34,071 bases of DNA from Chlorobiaceae bacterium (GCA_013334225.1 JAAXXY010000029.1:1-34071), one strand, 5' to 3'. Shown: positions 1 to 8,584, counted from the stretch's first letter. Program-made: numbers and translations. The notes: generated by a model from the letters alone, not told the origin.

Positions 1-28
1 GATGCTCTATCCATTGAGCTACGGGCGC
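1..28 (-). tRNA. tRNA-Arg-like, 5' part only (cut by window edge)
   Basis: The minus strand reads an acceptor arm GCGCCCG, then TA and a D-arm of the GCTCAATGGATAGAGC type, which is the 5' end of a tRNA. The anticodon lies beyond the window, so the Arg assignment rests only on resemblance of this 5' half to common bacterial tRNA-Arg genes. It lies 23 bases downstream of the tRNA-Pro on the same strand, so the two are probably co-transcribed. Confidence 0.7.
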
Positions 29-51
29 AGCTTCCATTGCATAGCCACGTG

Positions 52-124
52 TCGGGGCGCCGAGACTCGAACTCGGGACCTCCTGCTCCCAAAGCAGGCA
101 CGCTACCAACTGCGCCACGCCCCG
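52..124 (-). tRNA. tRNA-Pro (UGG)
   Basis: A complete cloverleaf can be read on the minus strand. The acceptor stem is CGGGGCG/CGCCCCG, the anticodon stem is CCTGC/GCAGG with loop TTTGGGA (anticodon TGG), and the T-arm is CCGAG-TTCGAGT-CTCGG. The discriminator base is A. The 3' CCA is not encoded and would be added after transcription. Confidence 0.95.
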
Positions 125-229
125 TTCCTTAACGGAAGGCTCCTAATATACCACAAGATCATTAATTACAAAAAAAAAATCTTTCGACTTTTAAAATCTC
201 TTTTACACTTCCCGAAGAGAGATCTTTTC

Positions 230-352
230 ATGATGGATTATAAAGCACTGAAAAGAAAAACGGCAGACAGATTGCGCAGGCATTACAGAAAAAAAAAGCA
301 GTTCGACCGGTGCTCTCGAGTAAAAATGTCCTATATGGAATGCCTGAAATAA
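230..352 (+). CDS. possible small basic ORF (40 aa), doubtful
   Basis: Tandem ATG codons open a 40-residue frame rich in Lys and Arg (KALKRKTADRLRRHYRKKK). Only a weak purine stretch (AGAGAG) precedes it. Its 3' end overlaps the 3' end of the convergent Nudix gene by 22 bases. I recognise no family. The strongly basic composition could be real or could reflect the A-rich DNA; I list it because nothing else occupies 125-330. Confidence 0.2.
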   Translation: MMDYKALKRKTADRLRRHYRKKKQFDRCSRVKMSYMECLK

Positions 353-735
353 TCGGCGATGATCCGGCGAAGATTTTCCTCGCATACCATTTCAATCGCC
401 TCTGCAGGCGTAACGAGAACTCTTTTTCGGCTGTGCATCTCTTCCCATTCGTCAAGTATTGTATCGATAAAAAGCGGATATACCATTACCATAAAAAACT
501 TTCTGTATTTCCGGTAGCGGTACCGTCCTGCTGCTTCGGGATGAACACGACCGATCAGTCCAGCCTCCTCATACGCTTCCTTAGCTGCGGATTCAGCCGG
601 GGTAAGGCCTTTTTCAACATAGCCTTTGGGAATGATCCAGTTGCCGGAGCGCCTTGAAGTGATAAGTACAAGCCTGTTGTCGATAACAGGAATGACCCCC
701 GACTGTTTGACAATCCCCTTTATCCGTTCTGCCAT
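331..735 (-). CDS. Nudix hydrolase
   Basis: Hydrolase of a nucleoside diphosphate linked to another moiety, probably cytosolic; the substrate cannot be read from sequence. The Nudix box lies at residues 38-60 (GYVEKGLTPAESAAKEAYE followed by EAGL). It keeps the KE..EE metal-binding core, but the first Glu of the canonical G-x5-E is Leu. The preceding WIIPKG resembles diadenosine/diphosphoinositol polyphosphate hydrolases. I chose the ATG at 735 (134 aa), preceded by AGCAGG. An in-frame ATG at 801 would add 22 residues with no convincing ribosome site. The gene stands alone, convergent with DNA that shows no clear gene. Confidence 0.85.
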   Translation of the reverse strand: MAERIKGIVKQSGVIPVIDNRLVLITSRRSGNWIIPKGYVEKGLTPAESAAKEAYEEAGLIGRVHPEAAGRYRYRKYRKFFMVMVYPLFIDTILDEWEEMHSRKRVLVTPAEAIEMVCEENLRRIIADYFRHSI

Positions 736-856
736 AATGTGCCTGCTGAATTGGAAAAAAATAACGATGAACTCAGCACCGGAGGGTTCTCCGACAAGCA
801 TAATATGAATGCCGCATTGAAAAAATACAACTGATTTTCCTTAATTTATATCATTG

Positions 857-895
857 AACCGAAATAACGGATGCATTCGGTTTTCCGGCTTTTTT
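857..895 (+). other. inverted repeat with T-run in intergenic DNA
   Basis: AACCGAA (857-863) pairs with TTCGGTT (876-882) across a 12-nt loop, and a T-run follows within about 10 bases. It lies between the divergent Nudix gene and the nucleotidyltransferase gene, so it terminates no obvious upstream plus-strand gene. It may be a leader element or chance. Confidence 0.3.
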
Positions 896-953
896 TATAG
901 TCGAGTAACATGGGAAAACCGATAATAAATAATTTAAAACCCCCTGAATAATC

Positions 954-1931
954 ATGAAAGCAATTATTCCTGTTGCAGGCATGGGTACCCGTTTACGTCC
1001 CCATACTTTTTCACACCCCAAGGTAATGCTCAATGTGGCAGGAAAACCCATTATCGGCCATATCATGGACAAGCTGATCGAGGCGGGGATCGATGAAGCC
1101 ATCATCATTGTCGGCTACCTGGGGAACATGATCGAAGATTGGCTGGTAAAACATTACAACATAAAATTCACATTTGTCAACCAGGAGGAACAGCTCGGTC
1201 TTGCACACGCAATCTGGATGTGCGAATCGTTCGTAGTGGAAAACGAACCTCTTTTCATCATTCTCGGGGACACGATTTTCGATGTCGACCTCGAACCTGT
1301 CCTGAAAAGCCCGTGCTCCTCGCTCGGTGTAAAGGAAGTGTCAGACCCGAGAAGGTTCGGTGTCGCCGTAACCGGCGGAGGTAAAATCCTCAAGCTTGTC
1401 GAGAAACCGGATACCCCGGTCAGCAATCTCGCAATTGTCGGGCTTTATTTTCTCAGGCAGGCCGGAACGCTTTTCAGCTGCATCAACCACCTGATCGATA
1501 ACAGAATTCGAACAAAAGGCGAATATCAGCTGACCGACGCCCTGCAGCTGATGATAGAAAACGGTGAACGGTTCACAACCTTCCCGGTCCACGGATGGTA
1601 TGACTGCGGCAAACCCGAAACCCTCCTCTCGACCAATGAAATTCTTCTTAAAAATCACCCGCCTTCAAAGCAGCATTCGGGATGTATCATAAACGATCCT
1701 GTCTTCATTGCCGGAAGCGCGGTTCTCGAAAACGCCATCATCGGCCCAAACACGACAATAGGAGAACAGGCCGTCATAACGAACTCCATTGTGAGGGATT
1801 CCATTATCGGTGACGATGCACGGGTTACCCATATCATGCTCGATCGCTCGATTGTAGGCAACAACGCTTCCGTAACAGGAAATCCAAACGAGATCAATAT
1901 CGGGGATTTCTCTGAAATCCGTCTTGGTTAA
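954..1931 (+). CDS. NDP-sugar pyrophosphorylase (nucleotidyltransferase with beta-helix tail)
   Basis: Cytosolic enzyme that joins a sugar 1-phosphate to an NTP, giving an NDP-sugar and pyrophosphate, probably for cell-envelope glycans. The N-terminus carries the family signature GMGTRLRPHT....PKVMLNVAGKPI (residues 9-33). The Asp-containing segment ILGDTIFDVDL fits metal/nucleotide binding, and LVEKP fits the sugar site. Residues from about 230 (INDPVFIAGSAVLENAIIGP) are hexapeptide-like repeats of a left-handed beta-helix. At 325 aa it is longer than the short RmlA enzymes and closer to the RmlA/GlmU-like group with a C-terminal helix. Whether the sugar is glucose, mannose or another cannot be decided. 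It ends 236 bases before metK, with a separate promoter between. Confidence 0.9.
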   Translation: MKAIIPVAGMGTRLRPHTFSHPKVMLNVAGKPIIGHIMDKLIEAGIDEAIIIVGYLGNMIEDWLVKHYNIKFTFVNQEEQLGLAHAIWMCESFVVENEPLFIILGDTIFDVDLEPVLKSPCSSLGVKEVSDPRRFGVAVTGGGKILKLVEKPDTPVSNLAIVGLYFLRQAGTLFSCINHLIDNRIRTKGEYQLTDALQLMIENGERFTTFPVHGWYDCGKPETLLSTNEILLKNHPPSKQHSGCIINDPVFIAGSAVLENAIIGPNTTIGEQAVITNSIVRDSIIGDDARVTHIMLDRSIVGNNASVTGNPNEINIGDFSEIRLG

Positions 1932-1938
1932 GAGATTT

Positions 1939-1971
1939 TTTGCAACATATCCGGGGATTGCTTACATTTTG
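1939..1971 (+). promoter_or_regulatory. candidate Chlorobi/Bacteroidetes-type promoter of metK-ahcY
   Basis: TTTG at 1939-1942 is followed after exactly 20 nt by TACATTTT (1963-1970, then G). This matches seven of eight positions of the known Bacteroidetes-Chlorobi -7 consensus TAnnTTTG with its -33 TTTG. The implied start near 1976-1980 would place the whole leader hairpin inside the transcript. A second possible pair (CTTG 1973-1976, TACCTATG 1996-2003) is less likely because it would cut into the closing helix of the leader RNA. Confidence 0.5.
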
Positions 1972-2001
1972 ACTTGTTTTTATTGGCATCCCCATTACCT
2001 A

Positions 2002-2070
2002 TGGACACGGTGCCGCGAGCTCCGGGGCTTTGAGCGCCCCGTGACGCTTTCGGAAGGTTTTTAGTGTCCA
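2002..2070 (+). ncRNA. SAM-Chlorobi-like leader RNA upstream of metK
   Basis: A closed RNA domain is visible. TGGACAC (2002-2008) pairs perfectly with GTGTCCA (2064-2070), and inside it CGGGGC (2023-2028) pairs with GCCCCG (2036-2041) around a 7-nt loop. Position and neighbours match what is known of the SAM-Chlorobi motif, a candidate SAM-related regulatory RNA found only in Chlorobi in front of metK-ahcY operons. Assignment rests on this structure plus context; I could not align it to the covariance model. About 97 nt of unstructured leader follow before the metK ATG, which has no clear Shine-Dalgarno sequence. Confidence 0.7.
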
Positions 2071-2167
2071 GTCATTTCCCTGCGAAATATCCTCACAAAA
2101 ACTTTCCGGCACGAAGAGTTTCCTTTGTTGTTGTTTGTTATCCGTTCAATCAAAACCTTTTTGAACC

Positions 2168-3382
2168 ATGTCACAGTCAAGGTATTTCTTTACCTCAGAA
2201 TCCGTATCAGAAGGACACCCGGACAAAGTTGCCGACCAGATTTCCGATGCCGTACTCGACCAGTTTCTTATCCAGGACCCCGGTTCACGCGTCGCCTGTG
2301 AAACCTTCGTTACAACAGGTCAGGTAATCGTCGGCGGAGAAGTCACTACAAAAGGCTCCGTCGATATCCAGAAAATCGCACGCAAGGTTGTCAGCGAAAT
2401 CGGCTACACCAAAGGCGAATACATGTTCGAAGCCAACTCCTGCGGCGTTCTTTCCGCGCTGCACAGCCAGTCGCCCGACATCAACCGCGGCGTCGACCGC
2501 AAGGAAGAGATCGCCGACGAGTTCGACCGCGTCGGTGCCGGCGACCAGGGCATGATGTTCGGCTATGCCTGCACGGAAACTCCGGAGCTCATGCCTGCTG
2601 CCATCCAGTTCGCACAGCAGCTTGTCAAGAAGCTTGCCGAAATCCGCAAGGAGGGCAAAATCATGACCTACCTCCGTCCTGACTCGAAAAGCCAGGTCAC
2701 GCTTGAATATGTCGACGAGAAAGTGGCACGTGTCGATGCCGTCGTCGTTTCAACACAGCACGATCCCGAACCGGCAGGCATGAGCGAAGCCGATTTCCAG
2801 GCACAGATCAAAAAAGATGTCATCGATAACGTCGTCAAGGTGGTCATCCCCGCTGCACTGCTCGACGAAAACACCAAATTCCATATCAATCCGACAGGCC
2901 GCTTTGAAATCGGCGGACCGCACGGCGACACCGGACTGACCGGCCGCAAGATCATCGTCGACACCTACGGCGGCGCAGCTCCGCACGGCGGCGGCGCATT
3001 CAGCGGCAAAGATCCTTCGAAAGTCGACCGCAGCGCAGCCTACGCAGCACGTCACGTAGCGAAAAATATCGTGGCTGCAGGCCTCGCAGACAAATGCACC
3101 GTCCAGGTCTCCTACGCCATCGGCGTCGCTCGCCCGGTTTCGATCTACATCAACACCCACGGCACCGCGAAGCACGGTCTCAGCGACGAGAAAATCCAGG
3201 AACATGCAGAGCAGATCTTCGATCTTCGCCCTGCCGCTATCATCAGGCGCTTCAATCTCGACAAGCCGCACGGCTGGTCCTATCAGGAAACCGCTGCATA
3301 CGGCCACTTCGGAAGAGAGAACTTCCCCTGGGAAAAAACCGAAAAAGTGGAAGAACTGAAGAAAGCCCTGAACCTGGCCTGA
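2168..3382 (+). CDS. metK: S-adenosylmethionine synthetase (methionine adenosyltransferase)
   Basis: Makes SAM from methionine and ATP in the cytosol. The 404-residue length is normal. Family motifs are clear: [20 protein letters not shown] near the N-terminus (His/Asp for ATP and Mg), [12 protein letters not shown] (residues ~120-131), and [21 protein letters not shown] with the phosphate-binding loop in the last third. The C-terminal [15 protein letters not shown] is also typical. It is the first gene of a two-gene operon with ahcY (31-base gap), so it makes SAM while its partner removes the SAH left after methyl transfer. Regulation is probably through the structured leader at 2002-2070. 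Confidence 0.98.
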   Translation: MSQSRYFFTSESVSEGHPDKVADQISDAVLDQFLIQDPGSRVACETFVTTGQVIVGGEVTTKGSVDIQKIARKVVSEIGYTKGEYMFEANSCGVLSALHSQSPDINRGVDRKEEIADEFDRVGAGDQGMMFGYACTETPELMPAAIQFAQQLVKKLAEIRKEGKIMTYLRPDSKSQVTLEYVDEKVARVDAVVVSTQHDPEPAGMSEADFQAQIKKDVIDNVVKVVIPAALLDENTKFHINPTGRFEIGGPHGDTGLTGRKIIVDTYGGAAPHGGGAFSGKDPSKVDRSAAYAARHVAKNIVAAGLADKCTVQVSYAIGVARPVSIYINTHGTAKHGLSDEKIQEHAEQIFDLRPAAIIRRFNLDKPHGWSYQETAAYGHFGRENFPWEKTEKVEELKKALNLA

Positions 3383-3413
3383 ACAATAACCAATTAAAAT
3401 TACCGGAGATTCC

Positions 3414-4829
3414 ATGACTACAGAAGCAGGGGTTCTTGATTATAAAGTAGCCGACCTCTCCCTTGCCGACTGGGGACGCAAGGAGATCGAGATTGCCGAG
3501 AAAGAGATGCCGGGCCTCATGGCCACCAGACGGAAATATGCCGGACAGAACCCCCTGAAAGGCGCCCGTATCGCAGGCTCTCTGCACATGACCATACAGA
3601 CGGCGGTCCTCATCGAGACGCTTGTAGACCTCGGTGCCGAAGTGCGCTGGGCAAGCTGCAACATTTTCTCGACGCAGGACCACGCAGCAGCAGCCATCGC
3701 AAAAGCCGGGATACCGGTTTTTGCATGGAAAGGCGAAACGCTCGAGGAATACTGGTGGTGTACCCGCCAGATCCTCGAGTTCGAGAACAGCAATGGGCCG
3801 AACCTCATCGTCGATGACGGCGGTGACGCTACCCTGATGATCCACCTCGGTTACAAGATCGAGAACGATCCTTCGCTGCTCGAAAAAACACCTGGTAACG
3901 CCGAAGAAAAAGCGCTCTACCAGCAGCTCCGCGAGGTCTTCGAAGATGACAACCAGCGCTGGCACAAAGTCGCAGCCGAGATGAAGGGGGTTTCCGAAGA
4001 GACAACCACCGGTGTCCACCGCCTCTACCAGATGATGGAAAAAGGTGAACTGCTCTTCCCTGCCATCAACGTGAACGACTCGGTCACGAAATCGAAGTTC
4101 GACAACCTCTACGGCTGCCGAGAATCACTCGCCGATGGCATCAAGCGTGCCACCGACGTCATGATCGCCGGCAAAGTGGCCGTCGTGCTCGGCTACGGCG
4201 ATGTCGGCAAAGGCTGTGCCCATTCGATGCGCACCTACGGTGCCCGCGTAATCGTCACCGAGATCGATCCGATCTGCGCATTGCAGGCTGCCATGGAGGG
4301 CTTTGAAGTCACCACCATGGAAGATGCCGTGAAAGAGGGTAATATCTTCGTCACCACCACCGGCAACAAGGATGTGATCACCCTCGACCACATCAAACAG
4401 ATGAGGGACGAAGCGATTGTCTGCAACATCGGCCACTTCGACAACGAAATCCAGGTCGATGCACTGAACAACTTCGCAGGCGCGACCAGGATCAACATCA
4501 AGCCGCAGGTGGACAAGTATGTCTTCGAAAACGGCAACTGCATCTATCTGCTCGCCGAAGGAAGACTTGTCAACCTCGGATGCGCGACCGGCCACCCGTC
4601 GTTCGTGATGAGCAACTCCTTCACCAACCAGACGCTGGCACAGATCGAACTCTGGAAAAATGACTATGCCGTCGATGTCTACCGCCTGCCGAAAAAGCTC
4701 GACGAAGAGGTCGCACGACTGCACCTCGGCCAGATCGGCGTCAAGCTGACCACGCTCACCAGGGAGCAGGCCGACTACATCAGCGTGCCGGTCGAAGGCC
4801 CCTACAAGCCCGAGCACTACCGCTACTGA
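3414..4829 (+). CDS. ahcY: S-adenosylhomocysteine hydrolase (adenosylhomocysteinase)
   Basis: Splits SAH reversibly into adenosine and homocysteine using bound NAD, clearing the inhibitor of methyltransferases. The 471 residues include the catalytic-domain stretch [16 protein letters not shown], the NAD-binding loop [20 protein letters not shown] and the conserved C-terminal tail ending KPEHYRY that reaches into the partner subunit. The length fits the bacterial form carrying an insertion of about 40 residues. Start is the ATG after ACCGGAG (GGAG, good spacing), 31 bases behind metK; both genes share promoter, leader and the terminator at 4856-4887. Confidence 0.98.
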   Translation: MTTEAGVLDYKVADLSLADWGRKEIEIAEKEMPGLMATRRKYAGQNPLKGARIAGSLHMTIQTAVLIETLVDLGAEVRWASCNIFSTQDHAAAAIAKAGIPVFAWKGETLEEYWWCTRQILEFENSNGPNLIVDDGGDATLMIHLGYKIENDPSLLEKTPGNAEEKALYQQLREVFEDDNQRWHKVAAEMKGVSEETTTGVHRLYQMMEKGELLFPAINVNDSVTKSKFDNLYGCRESLADGIKRATDVMIAGKVAVVLGYGDVGKGCAHSMRTYGARVIVTEIDPICALQAAMEGFEVTTMEDAVKEGNIFVTTTGNKDVITLDHIKQMRDEAIVCNIGHFDNEIQVDALNNFAGATRINIKPQVDKYVFENGNCIYLLAEGRLVNLGCATGHPSFVMSNSFTNQTLAQIELWKNDYAVDVYRLPKKLDEEVARLHLGQIGVKLTTLTREQADYISVPVEGPYKPEHYRY

Positions 4830-4855
4830 TTACCGGTTTTTTGCCGGATCAACGC

Positions 4856-4887
4856 AAAAAAAGCAGCCTCAAAAGCTGCTTTTTTTG
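4856..4887 (+). terminator. rho-independent terminator of metK-ahcY
   Basis: AGCAGC (4862-4867) and GCTGCT (4875-4880) form a stem flanked by an A-run on the left and seven Ts on the right, 27 bases after the ahcY stop. The A-run would let it work from the opposite strand too. Confidence 0.85.
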
Positions 4888-5246
4888 TTGTCTATTTTTC
4901 CCAGGGAACGCCAAGCGTCTGCTTGGCGCTCACCCCTCTCCCTCGCCGCCGCGACAGCGGAATACATACGGGGCTTTGCGCTCTCGTTACGCTTGAGTAA
5001 ATTACGTACAAAAGAACACAACATTATTTGATTTCGGTCAGAAAGAAGATCAACCTCTTTTAGACAGCCTTCTTGGCTTCGGCTTGCTGATCTCGATCCC
5101 CGTAACCTCCTGCGCCGTCGCTATTGCGTCCAAGGAGAACGTCGGATTGCACTCGGAGGAGTGGTGAGGAGATTATCGGATATATGCTGATACTGTCAAA
5201 GAATCACTGGCAACTGCATTTCAATCAAACGCTCAGGAGATAAATA
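4888..5246. other. gene-poor stretch between ahcY and the Roco gene
   Basis: Holds a hairpin GCCAAGC-GTCT-GCTTGGC (about 4910-4927), the remnant reading frame at 5050-5172 (separate entry), and an AT-richer last 70 bases leading into the Roco gene. A purine stretch (CTCAGGAGATAAATA) just before the ATG at 5247 supplies that gene's ribosome site (AGGAG). No complete gene seen. Confidence 0.6.
5050..5172 (-). pseudogene. C-terminal remnant of an unrecognised gene
   Basis: The minus strand stays open for about 40 codons, ending with a TGA at 5050-5052. It encodes a protein-like tail with TFSLDAIATAQEVTGIEI followed by a basic end (KPKPRRLSKRG). A TAA at 5173-5175 closes the frame upstream and there is no plausible start codon, so it can only be a fragment or chance. 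The GC-rich, codon-like composition contrasts with the AT-rich start of the neighbouring Roco gene. I do not recognise the family. Confidence 0.3.
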
Positions 5247-7925
5247 ATGTCCAACAAGTACAAGCCGGAAAAAAAACGACTTGAAGACAATCGGCCAATA
5301 GAGGAAGTTGTCGAGGAACGAATAAAGCTATGGCAGAGTATGTACAAAAAAAACAGCAAAAATCGCGAATATAGATGGATAAATTCGGTACCAACGACAT
5401 ACTTAAATCACGATTATAGAATTGGTTTGATGAATTCGGAACCAATGACATACTCAAAATACTTGAATAAACTATTTAGTGTTAATTTTCTTGATTTAAG
5501 TTGTTTAGGACTAGAATCAATTCCTGAGAACTTGCGCAATCTTTCTGAAGTTGAATATCTGTCTTTGAATAATAATCAACTATCTGAAATTCCAAGCTGG
5601 TTTACTAACCTCATTTCGCTAAAAGCCGTCATGCTAAGGAATAATAGGCTAAAGCTTTTACCTCATAACATCAGCAAACTAAATAATTTGATTGCACTAG
5701 ATGTATCAAATAACCAGCTGGGGAGTCTCCCTATTGACATTTGCAACCTACCATTATTTGCGTTACAAGTCAAAGGCAATCCAGCATTAGACATCCCGGA
5801 AAGTTTGACAAAATCTTTTTCATTTGGTAAAACAAAAGAGCTTCTCCGCTATTATTTTGAATCGCTTGGCGAAAAAGGCACCCCATTGCTGGAACTGAAG
5901 CTCCTTTTGGTTGGGCGAGGCAAGGCAGGGAAAACGTCGCTCGTGAAACGTCTTGCCGGTGAAATACCAAACGAAAATGAGTCGGAAACACACTCAATAT
6001 CGATTCGCGAATTGACGCTGGAATGTCCGAAAGGGCAAGTTCGGACGCGAGCCTGGGATTTTGGTGGGCAGGAGATTTTGCATTCAACGCACCAGTTTTT
6101 TCTGACCGAACGCAGCCTCTATCTGCTTGTGCTCGAACCGCGCACGGGAGCCGCCCAGCGGGACGCTGAATATTGGCTCAAGCTGATCGAAACGCAGGGT
6201 GGGGGTTCACCGGTCATCGTCGTTATGAACTGGAGTCACGGACGTCGCTGGCGGGTGGATGAGGTCAAGCTGAAGCGAAAATTCCCGTTCATCGTCGATT
6301 TCCTGCCAACCGATGCACTGCACGGCGACGGCATCGAGGAGCTTCAGCGGTGTATCACGAAAACCGTGGAAGAGCGGATGCAGGATGTCTGGCATCCATT
6401 TCCTGGCAAATGGCGCGGAATCAAAAATGCAATAGCCGGAATGCAGGACAACTTCCTCACCTACCAGCAATACACCGATTTGTGTGCGATGTATGGCGAA
6501 ACCGACCCCACGGCGCAGGCAGACTTGGCAAGCATCCTGCACGCTCTCGGCCTCGCGCTCTATTTTGGCCGCGACCCGCGACTGCACGACACGCGAGTGC
6601 TGAATCCCGGATGGGTCACTGGCGGAGTTTACTCGGTAATCCGCGCTCTATCGGTGGCTGAAAACGATGGTCAGCTCGCCGTATGCGACATGCCGCGAGT
6701 ACTCCGAGAAGCTGAGGAACAAAAGGTCATCGAGGCAAGTGATTATCCAGCCGAATCGCATCAGTTCATCCTCGAACTGATGCGTGCTTTCCAACTCTGC
6801 TACGCAAGCGAGGAGCAAGGAAATAACTCGCAAGGGACCGCCGATGGCTGTAAACCGAAGCGAAATTTCCAGCCTGGCCATGATGCGGACGAAGGAGAAT
6901 CAAAGCCACGTCGATACCTTGTGCCCGAGTTGCTTCCGGAATTCGAGCCGGAGATGCCTCAGCAGTGGGAAAAAGCGCCGGTGCGGCTCAGGTATCGTTA
7001 TGAGGTTCTTCCACCCGGATTGCTGCCCCGCTTCATCGTGCGCACCCATGCGCTGAGCGATGGCGCACCGCACTGGCGGCACGGTGTCGTCCTTCGCCAC
7101 GCGGAAGCCGAAGCGCTGATTCGCGCGGAATCCGACAGGCCGGAGCTTTACGTTTTTGTGCTGGGTGGCGATGAGGAAACACGGCAAGTGCTCGTCGCAA
7201 TGGTTCGGCGCGAGCTGGAAACCCTGCACGCCGAAATGCGAATGCTGCCGGTCGAAGAGCTTGAGCTTACGGGCGAATGCGAACACTGGATCGGCGTCAA
7301 AGCCTTACGAGAGGTCGAGCAACCGGAGAATCCCACCCAGAAGCTGCCAGTCCAGCCGGACGGAACCGCCGAGGTAAACGTGCCTCACGAACTCGACAAA
7401 CTGCTTCCATCCTTAGCTCGCGCGATTGACCGCGACCCTGCGACCGCGCCGCTTCCGGTGCGGCTTTTTGTCAGTTACGCGCATGACGACGAAAAGCAAC
7501 TAAAGCGGCTGGACGCGATTCTCGATGTACTCGAACAGCAACACGGCCTGACCTCATGGCACGACAAGCGTCTCATCGCCGGAGATGAATGGGACGAAGA
7601 AATCCGTTACCGTCTGGAGGAGATGGATATTTTCCTGTTCATCGCCAGTCAGACATCTCTTGTTCGTCCTTACATCAAAGACCCTGAACTGAAACGAGCA
7701 AAGGAACGTCGGAAAGCCGGTGAAATCGAGATCGTTTCCGTAAAGCTGGAACCATGCGCTTGCGACGACGACACTTTTCTCGGCAAGCTGCAACGTTTGG
7801 CCGCCAGCTTCAAGAGCATCGCTGAAACGAGAGTAAAATCCACTGCTTGGGAGCAGGTGCGCAAGGACTTGCTGCCGGTGATTTCGAGAGTCCGCTCGAG
7901 GAAGAAAGCGGCTATAAATCAGTAA
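5247..7925 (+). CDS. LRR-Roc-COR-TIR protein (bacterial Roco family with TIR effector)
   Basis: A multidomain GTPase-type signalling protein, probably cytosolic, 892 aa. Leucine-rich repeats span about residues 77-185 (LSLNNNQLSEIP, LDVSNNQLGSLP). The Roc GTPase has P-loop GRGKAGKTS (223-231) and switch DFGGQE (271-276), but the base-specificity motif expected as NKxD reads NWSH (328-331). A COR-like region follows (about 395-690). The C-terminus is a TIR domain (about 737-850) with FVSYAHDD, SWHDKRL..GDEWDEEI and a Glu at 814 in the usual NADase catalytic position. Chlorobi are known hosts of Roco proteins (LRR-Roc-COR of C. tepidum), but here a TIR is added. AGGAG precedes the ATG. The first ~580 bases are clearly more AT-rich than the rest, suggesting a mosaic origin. 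A role in phage defence or regulated cell death is inference. Confidence 0.88.
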   Translation: MSNKYKPEKKRLEDNRPIEEVVEERIKLWQSMYKKNSKNREYRWINSVPTTYLNHDYRIGLMNSEPMTYSKYLNKLFSVNFLDLSCLGLESIPENLRNLSEVEYLSLNNNQLSEIPSWFTNLISLKAVMLRNNRLKLLPHNISKLNNLIALDVSNNQLGSLPIDICNLPLFALQVKGNPALDIPESLTKSFSFGKTKELLRYYFESLGEKGTPLLELKLLLVGRGKAGKTSLVKRLAGEIPNENESETHSISIRELTLECPKGQVRTRAWDFGGQEILHSTHQFFLTERSLYLLVLEPRTGAAQRDAEYWLKLIETQGGGSPVIVVMNWSHGRRWRVDEVKLKRKFPFIVDFLPTDALHGDGIEELQRCITKTVEERMQDVWHPFPGKWRGIKNAIAGMQDNFLTYQQYTDLCAMYGETDPTAQADLASILHALGLALYFGRDPRLHDTRVLNPGWVTGGVYSVIRALSVAENDGQLAVCDMPRVLREAEEQKVIEASDYPAESHQFILELMRAFQLCYASEEQGNNSQGTADGCKPKRNFQPGHDADEGESKPRRYLVPELLPEFEPEMPQQWEKAPVRLRYRYEVLPPGLLPRFIVRTHALSDGAPHWRHGVVLRHAEAEALIRAESDRPELYVFVLGGDEETRQVLVAMVRRELETLHAEMRMLPVEELELTGECEHWIGVKALREVEQPENPTQKLPVQPDGTAEVNVPHELDKLLPSLARAIDRDPATAPLPVRLFVSYAHDDEKQLKRLDAILDVLEQQHGLTSWHDKRLIAGDEWDEEIRYRLEEMDIFLFIASQTSLVRPYIKDPELKRAKERRKAGEIEIVSVKLEPCACDDDTFLGKLQRLAASFKSIAETRVKSTAWEQVRKDLLPVISRVRSRKKAAINQ

Positions 7926-7955
7926 CTATACGATAAGCCCCCACAAGCTCACTCC

Positions 7956-7980
7956 CATGCTTCCGTTGACCGGAAGCATG
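7956..7980. other. perfect 10-bp hairpin downstream of the Roco gene
   Basis: CATGCTTCCG (7956-7965) and CGGAAGCATG (7971-7980) form an uninterrupted 10-bp stem with a 5-nt loop, 31 bases after the Roco stop and just beyond the end of the cyclodeaminase-like remnant on the other strand. There is no T-run, so it may act as a processing or rho-assisted 3' end. Confidence 0.5.
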
Positions 7981-7988
7981 ACATCGCG

Positions 7989-8377
7989 CTAAGCCTTGCA
8001 GAACTCGGCTTCGTCGATGCTGGCGATGTTGACCTCGACGTTTGCCATTGCGCTCATCAGCTCGGCGACCAGCAAGTAGCGGCCAACGATAACGTTGCTC
8101 AGCACCGGGGGTTGCCGATCTTTTCGAGATGGCCTGCGTTTGGCAGCATGGTAAGACAACGCTTGAAAAGTTCGAACGGCGCTTCGGAGCTTGCCCTGAG
8201 CGCGAGCTGGATCGCTGTGCGGCGGGCTTCGGCCTCCTCCGGGGTCGTTTTCGGCATCTTGTAAACCTCCATAATCGTGCCAAACACCTCCATGTCGCTG
8301 CCGCCGAGGTTGGGTATCTGGCGGCTGAGGGCATTATGGAACTGGGCCGCTATCTGGTTCGGTTCAAGCACTTTCAT
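7989..8377 (-). pseudogene. formiminotransferase-cyclodeaminase-like (FTCD_C/cyclohydrolase) pseudogene, frameshifted
   Basis: Two minus-strand frames join into one protein. The first (from ATG at 8377) contains DMEVFGTIMEVYKMPKTT, EEAEARRTAIQLALRA and AGHLEKIGNP. After a shift at a run of five Cs (8107-8111) the next frame continues VLSNVIVGRYLLVAELMSAM, then ANVEVNIASIDEAEF, and stops at TAG 7989-7991. These are the order and spacing of the FTCD cyclodeaminase domain (a folate-metabolism enzyme of about 200 aa). Restoring one C would rejoin the frames. The N-terminal helices expected before DMEVF are largely missing, so even the repaired gene (about 129 codons) is short. Either a decayed gene or, for the shift alone, a sequencing error in a homopolymer. 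Confidence 0.75.
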
Positions 8378-8584
8378 GGTTCAATGGCAGAATCGGTTCT
8401 GTTCACGGGTTTTCCTGCTGGACGCGTCTGCAGGCAATGGAAATGCAAAGCGATAGAGGGCTATGATCTTGCGAACGGCTCTGAATTCTGTCGGGATGCT
8501 TTTGATATGATGATCACCGGGCAAATGGCTTCGCTCTGAAAAGTGGAGGAACTACGCCCGAGGAAACGGCGACCAGCGGTTTTG

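Noticed and set aside
2750..3415. Long minus-strand open frame opposite metK (also 3252-4019 and 4125-4817 opposite ahcY)
   Set aside because: Antisense shadows of strongly biased, GC-rich genes; no domain and no start signals.
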